Below are positions 1 to 9,476 of a stretch of DNA of 64,000 nucleotides, in pieces; position 1 is the first letter of the stretch; each line of letters opens with the position of its first letter. The notes beneath the pieces were generated by a model. That model did not search any database, was not told the origin of the DNA, and saw only the letters and a program-made list of their open reading frames with translations. Made by a program: the position numbers and the translations under genes. Origin of the DNA: Pycnococcus provasolii (taxonomy: Eukaryota > Chlorophyta > Pseudoscourfieldiophyceae > Pseudoscourfieldiales); contig CP150549.1 of NCBI GenBank assembly GCA_049487715.1, positions 310,001-374,000 of the forward strand, written 5' to 3'.

Positions 1-627
1 GCTCGCCTCACTACTATTCTTCTTCTGCTCGTCATCGTTCTTGTCGGTTGTTGATGGCACACTAGGAGTCATTTTTTCCAGCAAGGTATCGAATGTTGAG
101 CTCACCTCATCATTCTTCTTCTTCTTCGCACTTGTCTCGTCGTCTCCTTCATCCACAACACGAGCAAGTCCCTCCTCCTTCTTCTCTTCTCCTGCAGCAG
201 ACGGCGACGCGGCGACGAGGACCCCTTCACTCACCGAGCGGCGTTGTTGCTTCCCAAACAACAACACAGGTTTACTGCGTCGTGGGAGACGGCGGATCAC
301 GGCAAATGGCGTGCAACCAGGCATGCACGCTGCTGAAGAACCGTCTCGTTCTTCAGATTCTTCCGTACTACTACCACCACCATTCTCGTAGTAGTGCTCA
401 CCACCACCAGGAGGAGCAGCTGCGGCACCCCCACCACGACTCGTACCATCAGATTTCGTCGTCGTCGTCGTCGTGAGTGGCCGTCTTCCCCCACCACCAA
501 AGGCAGCAGGCACACCAACATTATCAGCGGCATCAGCAGGTGCGACTTCTTCGGAGAGGGGGGAGGAGTCCTGCAGCACCCCCACCAGCAGCACCACGAC
601 TAAGAGTAGCTCGTACCAGATCTCGTT
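1..627 (-). CDS. Partial low-complexity protein, runs off left edge
   Basis: This minus-strand frame is open from position 627 to the window edge (209 codons) and contains no stop. It begins right after an in-frame TGA (628-630) and has no ATG until an internal one. The first residues form a hydrophobic stretch like a signal or membrane segment (ELLLVVVLLVGVLQ). Gly-, Thr- and Ser-rich linker follows, then a basic patch (VIRRLPRRSKP) and an acidic/Lys-rich part near the edge. An ATG frame at about 696-694 (MASPRPSSSSSS) runs into this region one base out of phase. The true start may therefore lie across an intron, or a frameshift is present. The product is not recognised. Confidence 0.4.
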
Positions 628-1000
628 TCATTTCATGCGCAATCAACGCGGAGGACGAGGGCGAGGAGGAGGAGGAGGAGGGACGAGGAGACGCCATGAT
701 TGCTTGAAGGAACTATCGTAGGAGGGAAAGAGGGAGGTGTCACACAGTAGGACTCACCCAATACAGTAAGTACGAATGGTCCCCCCGGGGTAACCTCCCA
801 CTTCACTGTACCTTTAGGAAGAGTGGGATTGATTTTCTGTCTAAACTTAGACTAAACTGCCCCATTGGAAGGTGGGGATTTTCATTCCCGATTGCATTTT
901 CCCACTCCATCAAAGGAAGGGGAATTGATTCTCCCCCTGCCCGTGGGTGGTCTGTCAGTCTCTCTCGGACCGGCCAACTCGAGTTAACATTATTATTTTG
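628..1000. other. Intergenic region between divergent genes
   Basis: No convincing gene is seen. The region would hold the promoters of the left-edge minus-strand gene and the plus-strand TTL-family gene. It contains short C- and G-runs around 780-795 and repeated GGAAGG/GGGGATT-like words between 870 and 930, but no recognisable TATA box. Confidence 0.4.
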
Positions 1001-2323
1001 ATGGCGCCGTCTGCATCACTCTTACCCCCCTTTGGCGTCGTTGAAGTGGCCGCCGTCCTTGCGCCTTCTCCTTTGCCTTGCGCCAACCTTTCCGCCAACG
1101 TGGTAATTGGCGGTGGGGGTGGGGGTAACGCTGCTCGTCCAGTTTCCCTTGCGACTGAGAGACCTCGTCGAGTCGTCTGGCTCGTGCGACGTAACGTCGC
1201 GGCGTGGACGAGAGCCGTGCAAGCGGCGTTCCCGCAATGGGCGCAAGTTCCGCCTGCGTGTGCGGGAAAGAGAGGGTTCTTCGTCAGGGGGGAGGACGGT
1301 GCGGCCGTGCCATTCATGCCTGAAACGGGTGTTCACAACAAACTCGCGTGCTTCCACTGGCTGCTCAAGGAGGCACCGCAGCACCTGAGAGAACGTGCAA
1401 GGCGTTTTCTACCAGAGACGTACGTGTCATTCGAGGAATTCGAGGCAAGGCCAACGTCGGACGACGACGACGACGACGAATGCGTGAAGCAAGGTGACGA
1501 CGCCACGAAGGGTGCCGCACCTGAAGCGCGAGGCGTTGACGACGTGTTCTTCTTCAAGGCGGCAAGAGACGATAACGGGCACGGCGTCGTTGCGTTTCGC
1601 GGCGGGGGTGCGAACGTCGCCGCTCTGCTTAGAAGGCACCGCAAAAAACGAGGCAAGGACAAGCGAGCAGGGCGATGTGGCGACGACTTGCCCGTTGGAA
1701 TTTTCCAGCGCTTCATTCCTCGGCTCATGCTCTGGCCTGGCAACCCGCCGCGAAAATTTGACCTGCGCGTTTACGTCGCCGGCCTGTGCCAGAACGGGTG
1801 CGTGCAAGCGTACGTCTATCGAGATGCGGCGGTGCGCGTCAGCCGCGATGCGTTCGACGCGAGTCAGCTAACGTCGACAAGCATGATGACGCACCGCTCT
1901 GGCCTATTCCCCACGAGCGGGCCTTACGCCTCGTCGCAGTGGCAGGCATGGGAAGACAAGGTGCTTCCTCGCGTCGTCGAGGCGTGCGGAGCGCTCGTCG
2001 ACGCGCTGAGCCCAAAGCTGGCTCGTCACGCGGAAGGAGGTTTGTTTCTGTGGGGCTTTGACCTTGCCGTGGATGCTCGCCACCGCCCTTACCTGCTTGA
2101 GATCAACACGTCGCCCCAGCTTTTGTACCCGCGTCGCTCATGCGCTGCGTGGGTTGGCGTCATACACGACATGCTTCGCGACTTGCTGACGTACCTGGTA
2201 GCTCCGAGGTTATTTCACGTGAATGAGGGCCCAATACAAGAGGCCTTCAAGGATAAGGATAAGGGCAATAACAGCAAGCTCGGTCGTTGGATTGCGTGCG
2301 ATCATAATTATTCGAGTGTATAA
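1001..2323 (+). CDS. Tubulin-tyrosine ligase-like (TTLL) family protein
   Basis: Predicted 440-residue ATP-grasp enzyme of the TTL/TTLL family, which adds tyrosine, glutamate or glycine to tubulin tails. Family hallmarks seen are a phosphate-binding-loop-like DNGHG around residue 190, FDLRVYV near 251, and the metal/ATP-binding LLEINTSPQL near 365. An acidic Asp run near 165 and a basic stretch near 215 are insertions. The open frame continues 18 codons upstream only through a GTG, so the ATG at 1001 (MAPSAS) is chosen. Whether it is a ligase, polyglutamylase or glycylase cannot be told from the sequence. A TGTAA lies 8 bases past the stop. The short length argues against the large multidomain polyglutamylases. 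Confidence 0.82.
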   Translation: MAPSASLLPPFGVVEVAAVLAPSPLPCANLSANVVIGGGGGGNAARPVSLATERPRRVVWLVRRNVAAWTRAVQAAFPQWAQVPPACAGKRGFFVRGEDGAAVPFMPETGVHNKLACFHWLLKEAPQHLRERARRFLPETYVSFEEFEARPTSDDDDDDECVKQGDDATKGAAPEARGVDDVFFFKAARDDNGHGVVAFRGGGANVAALLRRHRKKRGKDKRAGRCGDDLPVGIFQRFIPRLMLWPGNPPRKFDLRVYVAGLCQNGCVQAYVYRDAAVRVSRDAFDASQLTSTSMMTHRSGLFPTSGPYASSQWQAWEDKVLPRVVEACGALVDALSPKLARHAEGGLFLWGFDLAVDARHRPYLLEINTSPQLLYPRRSCAAWVGVIHDMLRDLLTYLVAPRLFHVNEGPIQEAFKDKDKGNNSKLGRWIACDHNYSSV

Positions 2324-2330
2324 CATTGTT

Positions 2331-2335
2331 TGTAA
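2331..2335 (+). terminator. TGTAA poly(A) signal, TTLL gene
   Basis: TGTAA eight bases after the stop codon at 2323. This is the usual polyadenylation signal of chlorophyte algae; it is assigned here by position only. Confidence 0.4.
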
Positions 2336-2487
2336 GCTTTCTATGTGCATCGTGTACTCTATTTTTTTTTCTTGATTGACAAGTACGAAAATGTTTGGTA
2401 AGCCCTCAAACTGAACCCACGAACGTCGTCGTCGTCGTCACCGTCCCACTCACTCACTCACTGGTAAGTTACCCTCTGGAGCAGCTC

Positions 2488-2505
2488 GGGTTAGGGTTAG
2501 GGTTA
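2488..2505 (+). repeat. Interstitial TTAGGG tract upstream of PLP-enzyme gene
   Basis: Three GGGTTA units, 85 bp upstream of the ATG at 2591. See the finding on telomere-like tracts in promoters. Confidence 0.85.
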
Positions 2506-2590
2506 TCCATAGGGGTCGTTTTTTTCGGGGATTGCATGTTAAGTGATCGCCGTTTGGATCACCTTTCTCTTCATTCTTGCTGGTTGCTTC

Positions 2591-4168
2591 ATGCCGCCTC
2601 CGCCCGGTGGCGATGGCCATGGCGGGCACTTCGGCTCGTTCGCGAACTCGGTTCCCGTCGCTGCGATGGTGCGCCAACGCGTGCCCGACCTCCTTCTCGT
2701 GCGCGAAGACAAAGAGAGTGAGGCGAGTCACGAGTCAGCCTCTGCATCAGCGACGTTTCACCGCTGGACGGAACGCGCGTTCCTCGCCTACGATGGCGAG
2801 GACGACGGCGTGCCGCCGCGAACCTCGGTTCTGCCGGGACTCGCAAACGCGCCGGCGGCGCCAGTTGTAGGGAGACAGCTCGCTCGGCTGAACTTCTCGC
2901 TGAACCTCCGTGGCGACGAAAGTGCTCCCAGAAAAGATGCATGGGTATTTCTCAATCACGGCGCGTTCGGCGCGCCTTTCAAGCACGCCACGGCGTGTGC
3001 ACACACATGGAGAAAACGCGCCGAGCAACAGCCACTGCGTTTCTTCGATCGCGAGCTCTTTGAGCACCTTGTATTCGCGATGCAAGATGTCGCCAAATTT
3101 ATGGACGTGGATGACCCGACGCGCGTTGCGCTCGTCTCAAACGCCACGGAGGCGCTGAATGCCGCGATGAATGGCGTGCCCTGGCGTGGAGATGGAACGG
3201 ACGAGGCTGTCGTCATGGATATCGGGTACGGCGGACTGAAGAAAGCACTCGCGGTCGTCTGCGCGCGAGTGAATGCTCGTGTACGTACAGTGCAAGTCAA
3301 CCTCGACGACATTCAGCCTCTCGACGACGACGAAAACAACATTGACACAGGCTGTCAACTAGATGCATGCGACGAGCCGCATATGCCTGAGCTCGAACGC
3401 AAACTAATCGCAGCGATTGATCCGCGCAGAACACGCTTCGTGCTGCTCGACCACGTCACCTCGAATACCGCCGCGAAACTTCCCGTTGCATCGCTGGCAT
3501 CCGCCGTGCGGCGCATTGCCCCACAAGCACGAATTGCAATCGACGGGGCGCATGCGCTTGGAGCGCTTCGCTTCACACGGAAATTCTGGGATTCACTTCC
3601 AGCGGACGTGTACGCGACGAATGCGCACAAGTGGCTGTGCGGATGCAGGGGTACGGCGGTTGCAATCGCGCTATCCGACCGCGCACGTGACGGTGAATTA
3701 CGCCCGCTCATCAGCAGCCACGGAACAGGCGAGGGATTAACGAGTGAGTTCATTTGGCAGGGCAACAAGGACTACTCTCCACAGCTTGCACTCCCGCAGG
3801 TGCTCGCGTTTCATCGGACTTATGGTGCGTCGATGGCAGAGCACCAGCAAGATCTCATTCGCTATGCAGTGCGCACACTTCGCTGCGAGCCACTCGTGCC
3901 GCTCAGGGCGGCACATCCATTCATGGCATGCCTCCGGCTGACGTCCTCAGATAACAAGGGCGTGCCATTCACTTCCACAGATGCGAAGAACTTGCAGGAC
4001 TGGCTGTTCGCGCGCGGCGTTGAGGTTCCCATTAAGTGCTTGTGGGGCGCGTTGTATTTACGTCTCAGCGCGGGTGCTTACAACGTTCGTGGTGACATTG
4101 ACGCGCTGGCAGAGGTGCTAAAGTCATCTCCTCTGAATACGACGGCAACGACGCCGCTGTCGAAATAA
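2591..4168 (+). CDS. Class-V aminotransferase fold PLP enzyme (isopenicillin-N-epimerase / cysteine-desulfurase-like)
   Basis: Predicted 525-residue pyridoxal-phosphate enzyme. FLNHGAFGAP near residue 120 is the substrate/cofactor entry motif of the isopenicillin N epimerase-like branch. VSNATEAL is the PLP phosphate-binding segment. DGAHALG (Asp near 318) contacts the pyridine nitrogen, and ATNAHKWL carries the Schiff-base lysine near 346. This branch includes epimerases, cysteine-lyase-like and desulfurase-like enzymes, so the substrate is uncertain. The frame extends upstream 16 codons from a GTG into a hydrophobic stretch, but a TAA stands just before it and no ATG is present there, so 2591 is the start. 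The N-terminus is Gly/Pro-rich. A TGTAA begins two bases after the stop. Confidence 0.8.
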   Translation: MPPPPGGDGHGGHFGSFANSVPVAAMVRQRVPDLLLVREDKESEASHESASASATFHRWTERAFLAYDGEDDGVPPRTSVLPGLANAPAAPVVGRQLARLNFSLNLRGDESAPRKDAWVFLNHGAFGAPFKHATACAHTWRKRAEQQPLRFFDRELFEHLVFAMQDVAKFMDVDDPTRVALVSNATEALNAAMNGVPWRGDGTDEAVVMDIGYGGLKKALAVVCARVNARVRTVQVNLDDIQPLDDDENNIDTGCQLDACDEPHMPELERKLIAAIDPRRTRFVLLDHVTSNTAAKLPVASLASAVRRIAPQARIAIDGAHALGALRFTRKFWDSLPADVYATNAHKWLCGCRGTAVAIALSDRARDGELRPLISSHGTGEGLTSEFIWQGNKDYSPQLALPQVLAFHRTYGASMAEHQQDLIRYAVRTLRCEPLVPLRAAHPFMACLRLTSSDNKGVPFTSTDAKNLQDWLFARGVEVPIKCLWGALYLRLSAGAYNVRGDIDALAEVLKSSPLNTTATTPLSK

Positions 4169-4169
4169 T

Positions 4170-4174
4170 TGTAA
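4170..4174 (+). terminator. TGTAA poly(A) signal, PLP-enzyme gene
   Basis: TGTAA begins two bases after the stop codon. Assigned by motif and position. Confidence 0.35.
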
Positions 4175-4510
4175 GATTAGACTATATTGTATAGAAACTA
4201 TACTGTATGTGTGTCACGTCACGTGTATCAATTATTTGTATTAACCTTAACGCCCACTCCATTCCACGAAGCCACGACTTCGGTATTGCATGACCTGACA
4301 TGTGGTGCTTGCTCGATTCGCCGATGTAAAGCTTAGAAGTAAGAACTAACACTGGCAGACTGGTGATGCCACGTTCGTGATCATCGATAATCGTGACCAG
4401 TTGACCACTGTGAAATCGAAGGGAATGATGTTACCATAGCTTGCAAACGGAAAATATCCTTTCGTGGGACCTCATCATGGGAAGGACGGGGGGGAAAAGG
4501 TCTCTCGTTT
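4175..4510. other. Intergenic spacer between convergent genes
   Basis: AT-richer spacer separating the 3' ends of the PLP-enzyme gene and the armadillo-repeat gene. No gene, repeat or RNA is recognised. Confidence 0.4.
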
Positions 4511-5785
4511 TTACTTTTTGAGTACAGCATCCACGCCGCCTGCCGCGCCGATGCGCGACTGGTTGTCCGCGTGGTCCCATGATAGATCAAGCAATGCAGC
4601 GCACGCCTCTTCCTGCACTTCCGCGACGCTCTCGTGACGCCTCATCGCGTTGAGTACAGCATCCACGCCGCCCGCCGCGCCGATGCGAGACTGGTTCTCA
4701 GCATGGTCGCATGATAGATTACGCAATGCAGCGCACGCCCATTCCTGCACTTTCGCGACGCTCTCGTGACGCCTCATCGCGTTGAGTACAGCATCCACGC
4801 CGCCCGCCGCACCGAAGCGCGACTGGTTCTCCGCGTGATCTTCACAAAGCCAGTGTATTGCAAGGCATGCCTCTCTCTGCACTTCCACCACGCTCTCGTG
4901 ACGCCTCATCGCAGTGAGTACAGCATCCACGCCGCCCGCCGCACCGATGCGCGACCGGTTATCCGCGTGATTGCATGATAGATTACGCAATGCAAGGCAC
5001 GCCCATTCCTGCACTTCTGCGACGCTCTCGTGACGCCTCATCGCAGTCAGCACAGCATCCACGCCGCCCGCCGCACCGAAGCGCGACCGGTTCTCCGCGT
5101 GATCTTCACAAAGCCAGTGTATTGCAGCGCACGCATATTCCTGCACTTCCGCGACGCTCTCGTGACGCCTCATCGCAGTCAGCACAGCATCCAACCCGCC
5201 TGCCTCGCCGATGCACGACTGATTCATCTGATATCCACAAAGCCAGCGCAATGCAAGGCATGCCTCTCTCTGCACTTCCGCGACGCTCTCGTGACGCCTC
5301 ATCGCAGTCAGCACAGCATTCTCACCGCCTGCCGCGCCGATGCGCAACTGGTTCTCCGCGTGGTTGCGTGATAGAATAAGCAATGCAAGGCACGCCTGTA
5401 TCTGCACTTTCGCGACGCTCTCGTGACGCCTCATCGCAGTCAGCACAGCATCAACGCCGCCTGCCGCGCCGAAGCGCGACTGGTTGTCCGGGTGATCTTC
5501 ACAAAGCCAGTGCAAGGCAAGGCATGCCTCTCTCTGCACTTCCACCACGCTCTCGTGACGCCTCATCGCAGTCAGCACAGCATCCACGCCGCCCGCCGCA
5601 CCGATGCGCGACCGGTTATCCGCGTGATCTTCACAAAGCCAGCGCAATGCAAGGCATGCCTCTCTCTGCACTTCCGCGACGCTCTCGTGACGCCTCATCG
5701 CAGTCAGCAAAAGATCCATGCAACATTGGTCCTGCGCGTGGTGATTGTGCTTCGCCCTCTTCGCACCTGGCTCATCGTTTTCCAT
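4511..5785 (-). CDS. Armadillo-repeat protein with nine near-identical repeats
   Basis: 424-residue protein made almost wholly of nine tandem repeats of about 42 residues (consensus around DAVLTAMRRHESV, VQREACLALRWL, NRSRIGAAGGV). This is the length and pattern of armadillo/HEAT-like helical repeats with the typical terminal Gly-Gly. A short polar, basic head (MENDEPGAKRAKHNHH) precedes them, and the last repeat is cut at DAVLKK. Repeats are nearly identical at DNA level (126-bp units); differences cluster in the second helix and in the loop before GAAGG. ARM proteins are binding scaffolds, and no catalytic domain is seen. ATG at 5785. Function unknown; similar repeat families are common in algae. 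Confidence 0.85.
   Translation of the reverse strand: MENDEPGAKRAKHNHHAQDQCCMDLLLTAMRRHESVAEVQREACLALRWLCEDHADNRSRIGAAGGVDAVLTAMRRHESVVEVQREACLALHWLCEDHPDNQSRFGAAGGVDAVLTAMRRHESVAKVQIQACLALLILSRNHAENQLRIGAAGGENAVLTAMRRHESVAEVQREACLALRWLCGYQMNQSCIGEAGGLDAVLTAMRRHESVAEVQEYACAAIHWLCEDHAENRSRFGAAGGVDAVLTAMRRHESVAEVQEWACLALRNLSCNHADNRSRIGAAGGVDAVLTAMRRHESVVEVQREACLAIHWLCEDHAENQSRFGAAGGVDAVLNAMRRHESVAKVQEWACAALRNLSCDHAENQSRIGAAGGVDAVLNAMRRHESVAEVQEEACAALLDLSWDHADNQSRIGAAGGVDAVLKK
4530..5700 (-). repeat. Tandem 126-bp coding repeats
   Basis: Nine direct repeats of about 126 bp inside the armadillo gene. Each contains the invariant minus-strand sequence for AMRRHESV (plus strand: gacgctctcgtgacgcctcat). 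Confidence 0.9.
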
Positions 5786-6155
5786 GGCGTCACTCCCTCC
5801 CTCACTCGCGCGTGTGAGTTATGTGGCGCTGTGACGTGCTGATTGTGACAAAATGGCGGGATTTTCACCGTCTTCAAATCCGACTTCGCGGTAGACTCTT
5901 CACAGCCTGTACGGTACCCCACCCCACAATGGTTCCCCAGAATAGTCTAAAATCGTCCACCTGACAATGTCGAAGTCTCCTCCTCAGACGATCCAGGTCC
6001 AGGTGGACATAGTCTATGATAGGTGGTGCACCTGTCCTGTCCTGTCGGGTCGGAAAAAGACGGGAAAAAAAAACCCGTTCGTGCCCCCTTTTCGTCCGCT
6101 TTTCGCCGCCGCTCCCCGAGTTTACTTTTTTCCGCTTTCCTTGTCAAACCTTGAC
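5786..6155. other. Intergenic region between divergent genes
   Basis: Lies between the ARM-repeat gene (minus) and the MFS gene (plus). An in-frame ATG at 5967 extends the MFS frame, but its 63 extra codons look non-coding (Pro/Lys/Phe-rich from homopolymer tracts). I treat it as 5' leader and promoter. Confidence 0.4.
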
Positions 6156-7652
6156 ATGTCTGCCGTCGCACGTACGCCCGGCGCCTCGAGGCCTCGTCGT
6201 GCCTCCTGCTTCGTCCCTCGCTCCTCCGCCCTCGCCACTCACCTTCCGCGCCGCCAAGCGTCCGCCTTCTCTGCGTCGTCGTCGTCGTCCAAGGCTGGCT
6301 GGTCGGCTCCGTCGCACGATGAGCCTTCGCTAGGGTTATCACGCAGAGGAGGCGTCGTGCCGCGCCGCACCCTCGCGACGCAAAGGTGGCAAAAGGACGA
6401 CAAGGACGCGCTGGTGCCGGCTCCTCGCGCGGCGACAGCCGCCATCGAGGAGGAGTCCAACCCGCTCGCGGCGATTTGCGTCATCGTGTCCGCGGTGCTC
6501 GGAAATATCACCATCGGTGTGCTTTTCACGTGGACCTTCTTCGTCGCGCCGCTCGAGGCGGCGACAGGACTTGCGCGAGCGACGCTCAGCCTCACGTTCA
6601 GCGCAGCCACCGCGTCGTTCGCAACCACGATGTTCCTCGGCGTCGGCGTGCACGCCAAGTATCCCACCCCACTTGTCACCGCCGCGGCGCTGCTCACGGG
6701 AGGATTCGGCATCGCCATGGCGGGAACGCTCAAGACCTTCCCCGCGCTCATCGTCGGGTTTGGTGTGCTCTTCGGAATCACCAACGGTATCATCTACGGC
6801 ATCTCTCTCAGTGCCGCGAACCAGATGGGAAGCGGCAAGTACGCCGCCGTTGCTAAGGGACTTGCCACCGGCGCCTGCGTTGGCGGGTACACGATGACGC
6901 CCATCTTCTTCGGCGCCCCAGTCAAGGCTCTGCTCAACTCCCTTGGACCGCACGCGGCGCTCGTCACGCTCGGCGGCATTGTCGCCGGCGTGGCGATTCC
7001 TATGTTCACCCTCTATCAAGTGGGCAAGCTGCAGATTCCGGTTCCGACCATTGCCGACGTGGATCCCGCGGCGGCTGAGATCGAGGCGAAGCGTGTCAAG
7101 CTCCTGCAGATTACAATCTTCTTCTCCTCCGTGGCGCCGCTCATGTGCATCGCGCACGCCGCGGGCATCTACGCGAGCCTCGGCGGCGCAGCTGCGAATG
7201 CGGTGGGCGTGTTGAGCACCATGTCCATCTGCAACTGGGCTGCCCGCATCATCTGTGGCGCTATGTGCGACCAGCCGAACGGCGCACGCCTCGGCCTTCG
7301 CATCGCCGCAATCACGACGACAGCCGCGCTCGGCGCCATTCTCGGGCTCGGCAGCGCGATGGGACCGGTTGGCGTCGCGGCGGCGCTCTGCGTCATTGGA
7401 TACGGCTACGGCTCGCTGATGACGTGCATGCCGGGAATCACGACGAAGCTTGTCGGCGCTTCTCGCTTTGGCGCATGCTACGGGAAGATTTTCGGGCTCG
7501 GCTGGGGCATCGCAGGTGTCTCCTCCGCGTACATTGCCGGCATGGTGTACGACGCGACGGGCACGTACCTTGCTTCCGTCGCCATCGCGATCGTGCTGTC
7601 GACGTGCTACACCGCGCTCTCCTTCCACCTTCCCGACGAGCCCGAACGATAG
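6156..7652 (+). CDS. Oxalate/formate antiporter-like MFS transporter, probably organelle-targeted
   Basis: Predicted 498-residue major-facilitator carrier with about 12 hydrophobic helices. The pattern of the OFA/monocarboxylate-like branch is clear: FTWTFFVAPLE in helix 1, GFGVLFGITNGIIYG in helix 4, RIICGAMCDQ at the cytoplasmic 8-9 loop, and GKIFGLGWGIAGV in helix 11. Helices start only near residue 90. The preceding N-terminus (MSAVARTPGASRPRRASC...) is rich in Arg, Ser and Ala and lacks acids, like a plastid or mitochondrial transit peptide. An in-frame ATG at 5967 would add 63 residues; 6156 is preferred because the targeting peptide begins there. Family members exchange small carboxylates. 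Substrate and organelle here are inference. Confidence 0.8.
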   Translation: MSAVARTPGASRPRRASCFVPRSSALATHLPRRQASAFSASSSSSKAGWSAPSHDEPSLGLSRRGGVVPRRTLATQRWQKDDKDALVPAPRAATAAIEEESNPLAAICVIVSAVLGNITIGVLFTWTFFVAPLEAATGLARATLSLTFSAATASFATTMFLGVGVHAKYPTPLVTAAALLTGGFGIAMAGTLKTFPALIVGFGVLFGITNGIIYGISLSAANQMGSGKYAAVAKGLATGACVGGYTMTPIFFGAPVKALLNSLGPHAALVTLGGIVAGVAIPMFTLYQVGKLQIPVPTIADVDPAAAEIEAKRVKLLQITIFFSSVAPLMCIAHAAGIYASLGGAAANAVGVLSTMSICNWAARIICGAMCDQPNGARLGLRIAAITTTAALGAILGLGSAMGPVGVAAALCVIGYGYGSLMTCMPGITTKLVGASRFGACYGKIFGLGWGIAGVSSAYIAGMVYDATGTYLASVAIAIVLSTCYTALSFHLPDEPER

Positions 7653-7802
7653 TGGTGAGAAGATGAAGGAAGGTTTTTGTGGGAAATGGTTAAATATTAA
7701 AAAATGCGCTCATTCAGTAACGGAACTGGGTTTTACTTTAGAGTCTTCTATGGAACACGCGTGAGTGAGGCCACGACAGAGGCTGCGGTTCTCGCTGCAG
7801 CC

Positions 7803-8393
7803 TCACTCACTCATCTCTTTTTCGGAAAGTCCGAGTTCCTCCCATGTGAGCAACCCAGCGCACCTCGTGGGGTCAATCCTCGTCGCTGCTTTGGCATATG
7901 CTCTTGCCTTTTTCTGGTTTCCGGAGTGGAGTGCAAGAAGAGCGATGCGTTGCGTGAGCAGAGCGCGCGCCCTCTTGTCGAGCTCTTTGTGACCTTCCCT
8001 GAAGCCTCGCATGATGATGTCCTCTGCCCCATCTGCGCCACGCAAGCGTTCCATCCACACGCTGTATGTCACCCAAGCGGTCGCGTCGCCAGGCACCTCC
8101 TCGAACACCTCCTCGAATCGCGCGTCGACGGCTCGGAGCAGCGGTCTGAGTGACGAGAACTCGCGTGGATTTGTTTCATTTTCCCTCTCAAATCTCCTCA
8201 CGACACGCATGACGTTTCGCGCCTTTCGGTACGCGAGCGAGCGGGTGGAGCCGGAGCATCCCCCCGCCGAAGGTGTCATTCCCCCAAGGGGGGGTAAGGA
8301 ATGGCATCGATTTCGGCACTTCGATGTTTGCAAGCCCAGACGAGACAGACTGCGAGGCGAGGAGGAGACAGCGAACAGTCCTGAAGGGGACAT
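7803..8393 (-). CDS. TPR/HAT-like small protein, possibly plastid-targeted
   Basis: 196-residue protein. The first 55 residues are Ser/Arg-rich (MSPSGLFAVSSSPRSLSRLG), resembling a transit peptide. The rest contains paired helices: LLRAVDARFEEVFEEVP, TAWVTYSVWMERL and the TPR-like LLALHSGNQKKARAYAKAATRIDP. The W-x-x-Y-x-x-W-E pattern recalls HAT repeats of RNA-processing scaffolds, but only two or three degenerate units are present. The frame extends upstream to 8540 only via a GTG; the ATG is at 8393. Product not identified. The 3' end faces the MFS gene 150 bp away. Confidence 0.55.
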   Translation of the reverse strand: MSPSGLFAVSSSPRSLSRLGLQTSKCRNRCHSLPPLGGMTPSAGGCSGSTRSLAYRKARNVMRVVRRFERENETNPREFSSLRPLLRAVDARFEEVFEEVPGDATAWVTYSVWMERLRGADGAEDIIMRGFREGHKELDKRARALLTQRIALLALHSGNQKKARAYAKAATRIDPTRCAGLLTWEELGLSEKEMSE

Positions 8394-9476
8394 GGAACCA
8401 ATTAACAAAACAATGAACCAGTTACTTGTGACTAAGAGGAAGGTGCTGTTGCCAACATGAACGCGTCTGAGCGTCTGTCCGTGACCACGTGCCACGAGGG
8501 AACGGCGGAACGGGAGCGCGTGGCCCCTCTCCCCTCCCACGTCCCGTCGTTAAATTCAGAAAGATTTTTCTCAGGCGCGCGTCTACCGGTAAGGAAACTC
8601 AGTATGCTGGACCAAGCATGGGTCCCCCGCCCCCGGGAGCTTTCCCCGGCCCCTTGTGGGAGCCCCTGGCCTTGTGGGACGGCACTATCACTATTGGCAC
8701 TTTATGACGTCACATTGGCATGCTGAGAGACAGCTCTATCGTAGTGGTAGGGTGGTAAGGTAAACTTTAAAGTTATACCGGGACAGCCTTGAGGAGGAAA
8801 GTGCATGAATTTTTTTTAAGACCACGTGCCACTCAGGTGTGCCACTCAGGTGTGCCACTCGGTTGGCCAGGAACTACTTTTTAGGAAGGGACTGGCAGAC
8901 TGGAGAACGAGAAGCGGGAACTGGTGACGGGTGTTCAACTGGTGTTTCCAAGAAGCTCCTGAAGTGAACTTCAGGCCGTGAGTAGTTCTTATGTAGGTTG
9001 CCGTGAAGTGTGAACTGGGGGAATTGAGAAGCTGGAAAGGGGAAAGGAAGCCCTAAAACTTTTTTTTTTTTTAAAAAAAAAACCGTAAACTTTAGCTAAT
9101 CGGAAGAAGGTGGCGGAAGAATCTTGAGCGAAAGTGAAGAGGAAAGTTGACCGGACGTGACTTCCCATCATCGGCCATGCAAGAGAAGAGAAGAGGTTCC
9201 ATCAAGAAAGAAAGAGCCTAGGAATAGGCTAAGACTAATCGTTTGCATTTGCATTTGCCGCGCATGGTCCTATCACTCATATGGTGATGGTGGCCTTGCA
9301 TGCAGGAAGGAAAGAGTGGGCAATGCCATGCAAATAGGCAATGCACAGGTCTGTGTGCAAGTCTCCCCTCCCGGCTGCCCGGTGCAGGTGCAGGTGTGGG
9401 ATCCCACCCGCTGACCCGCGGCCGAACGCTTCCCTCCATTTCCGACTCTTTGAACAAGGTTCCGTCAGTCAGAAGA
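8394..9476. other. 1.1-kb intergenic region with short repeats
   Basis: Between divergent genes. It holds a G/C-rich imperfect palindromic patch around 8610-8680, a tandem repeat of GTGCCACTCAG (about 8826-8862), and a T-run followed by an A-run at about 9060-9082. An ATG at 9300 opens the frame of the next gene but is probably 5' leader. No separate gene recognised. Confidence 0.45.
8826..8862. repeat. Tandem GTGCCACTCAG-type repeat
   Basis: Three consecutive copies of an approximately 12-bp unit (GTGCCACTCAGGT, last copy diverged). Confidence 0.8.

Noticed and set aside
5967-6155. Upstream in-frame ATG of the MFS gene
   Set aside because: The added 63 residues have no targeting or membrane character and come from homopolymer-rich leader; kept only as an alternative start.
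6339-7628. 429-codon minus-strand frame
   Set aside because: Exact antisense of the MFS gene. Its charged, low-information sequence (many Arg/Asp/Glu) is the usual shadow of GC-rich codons.
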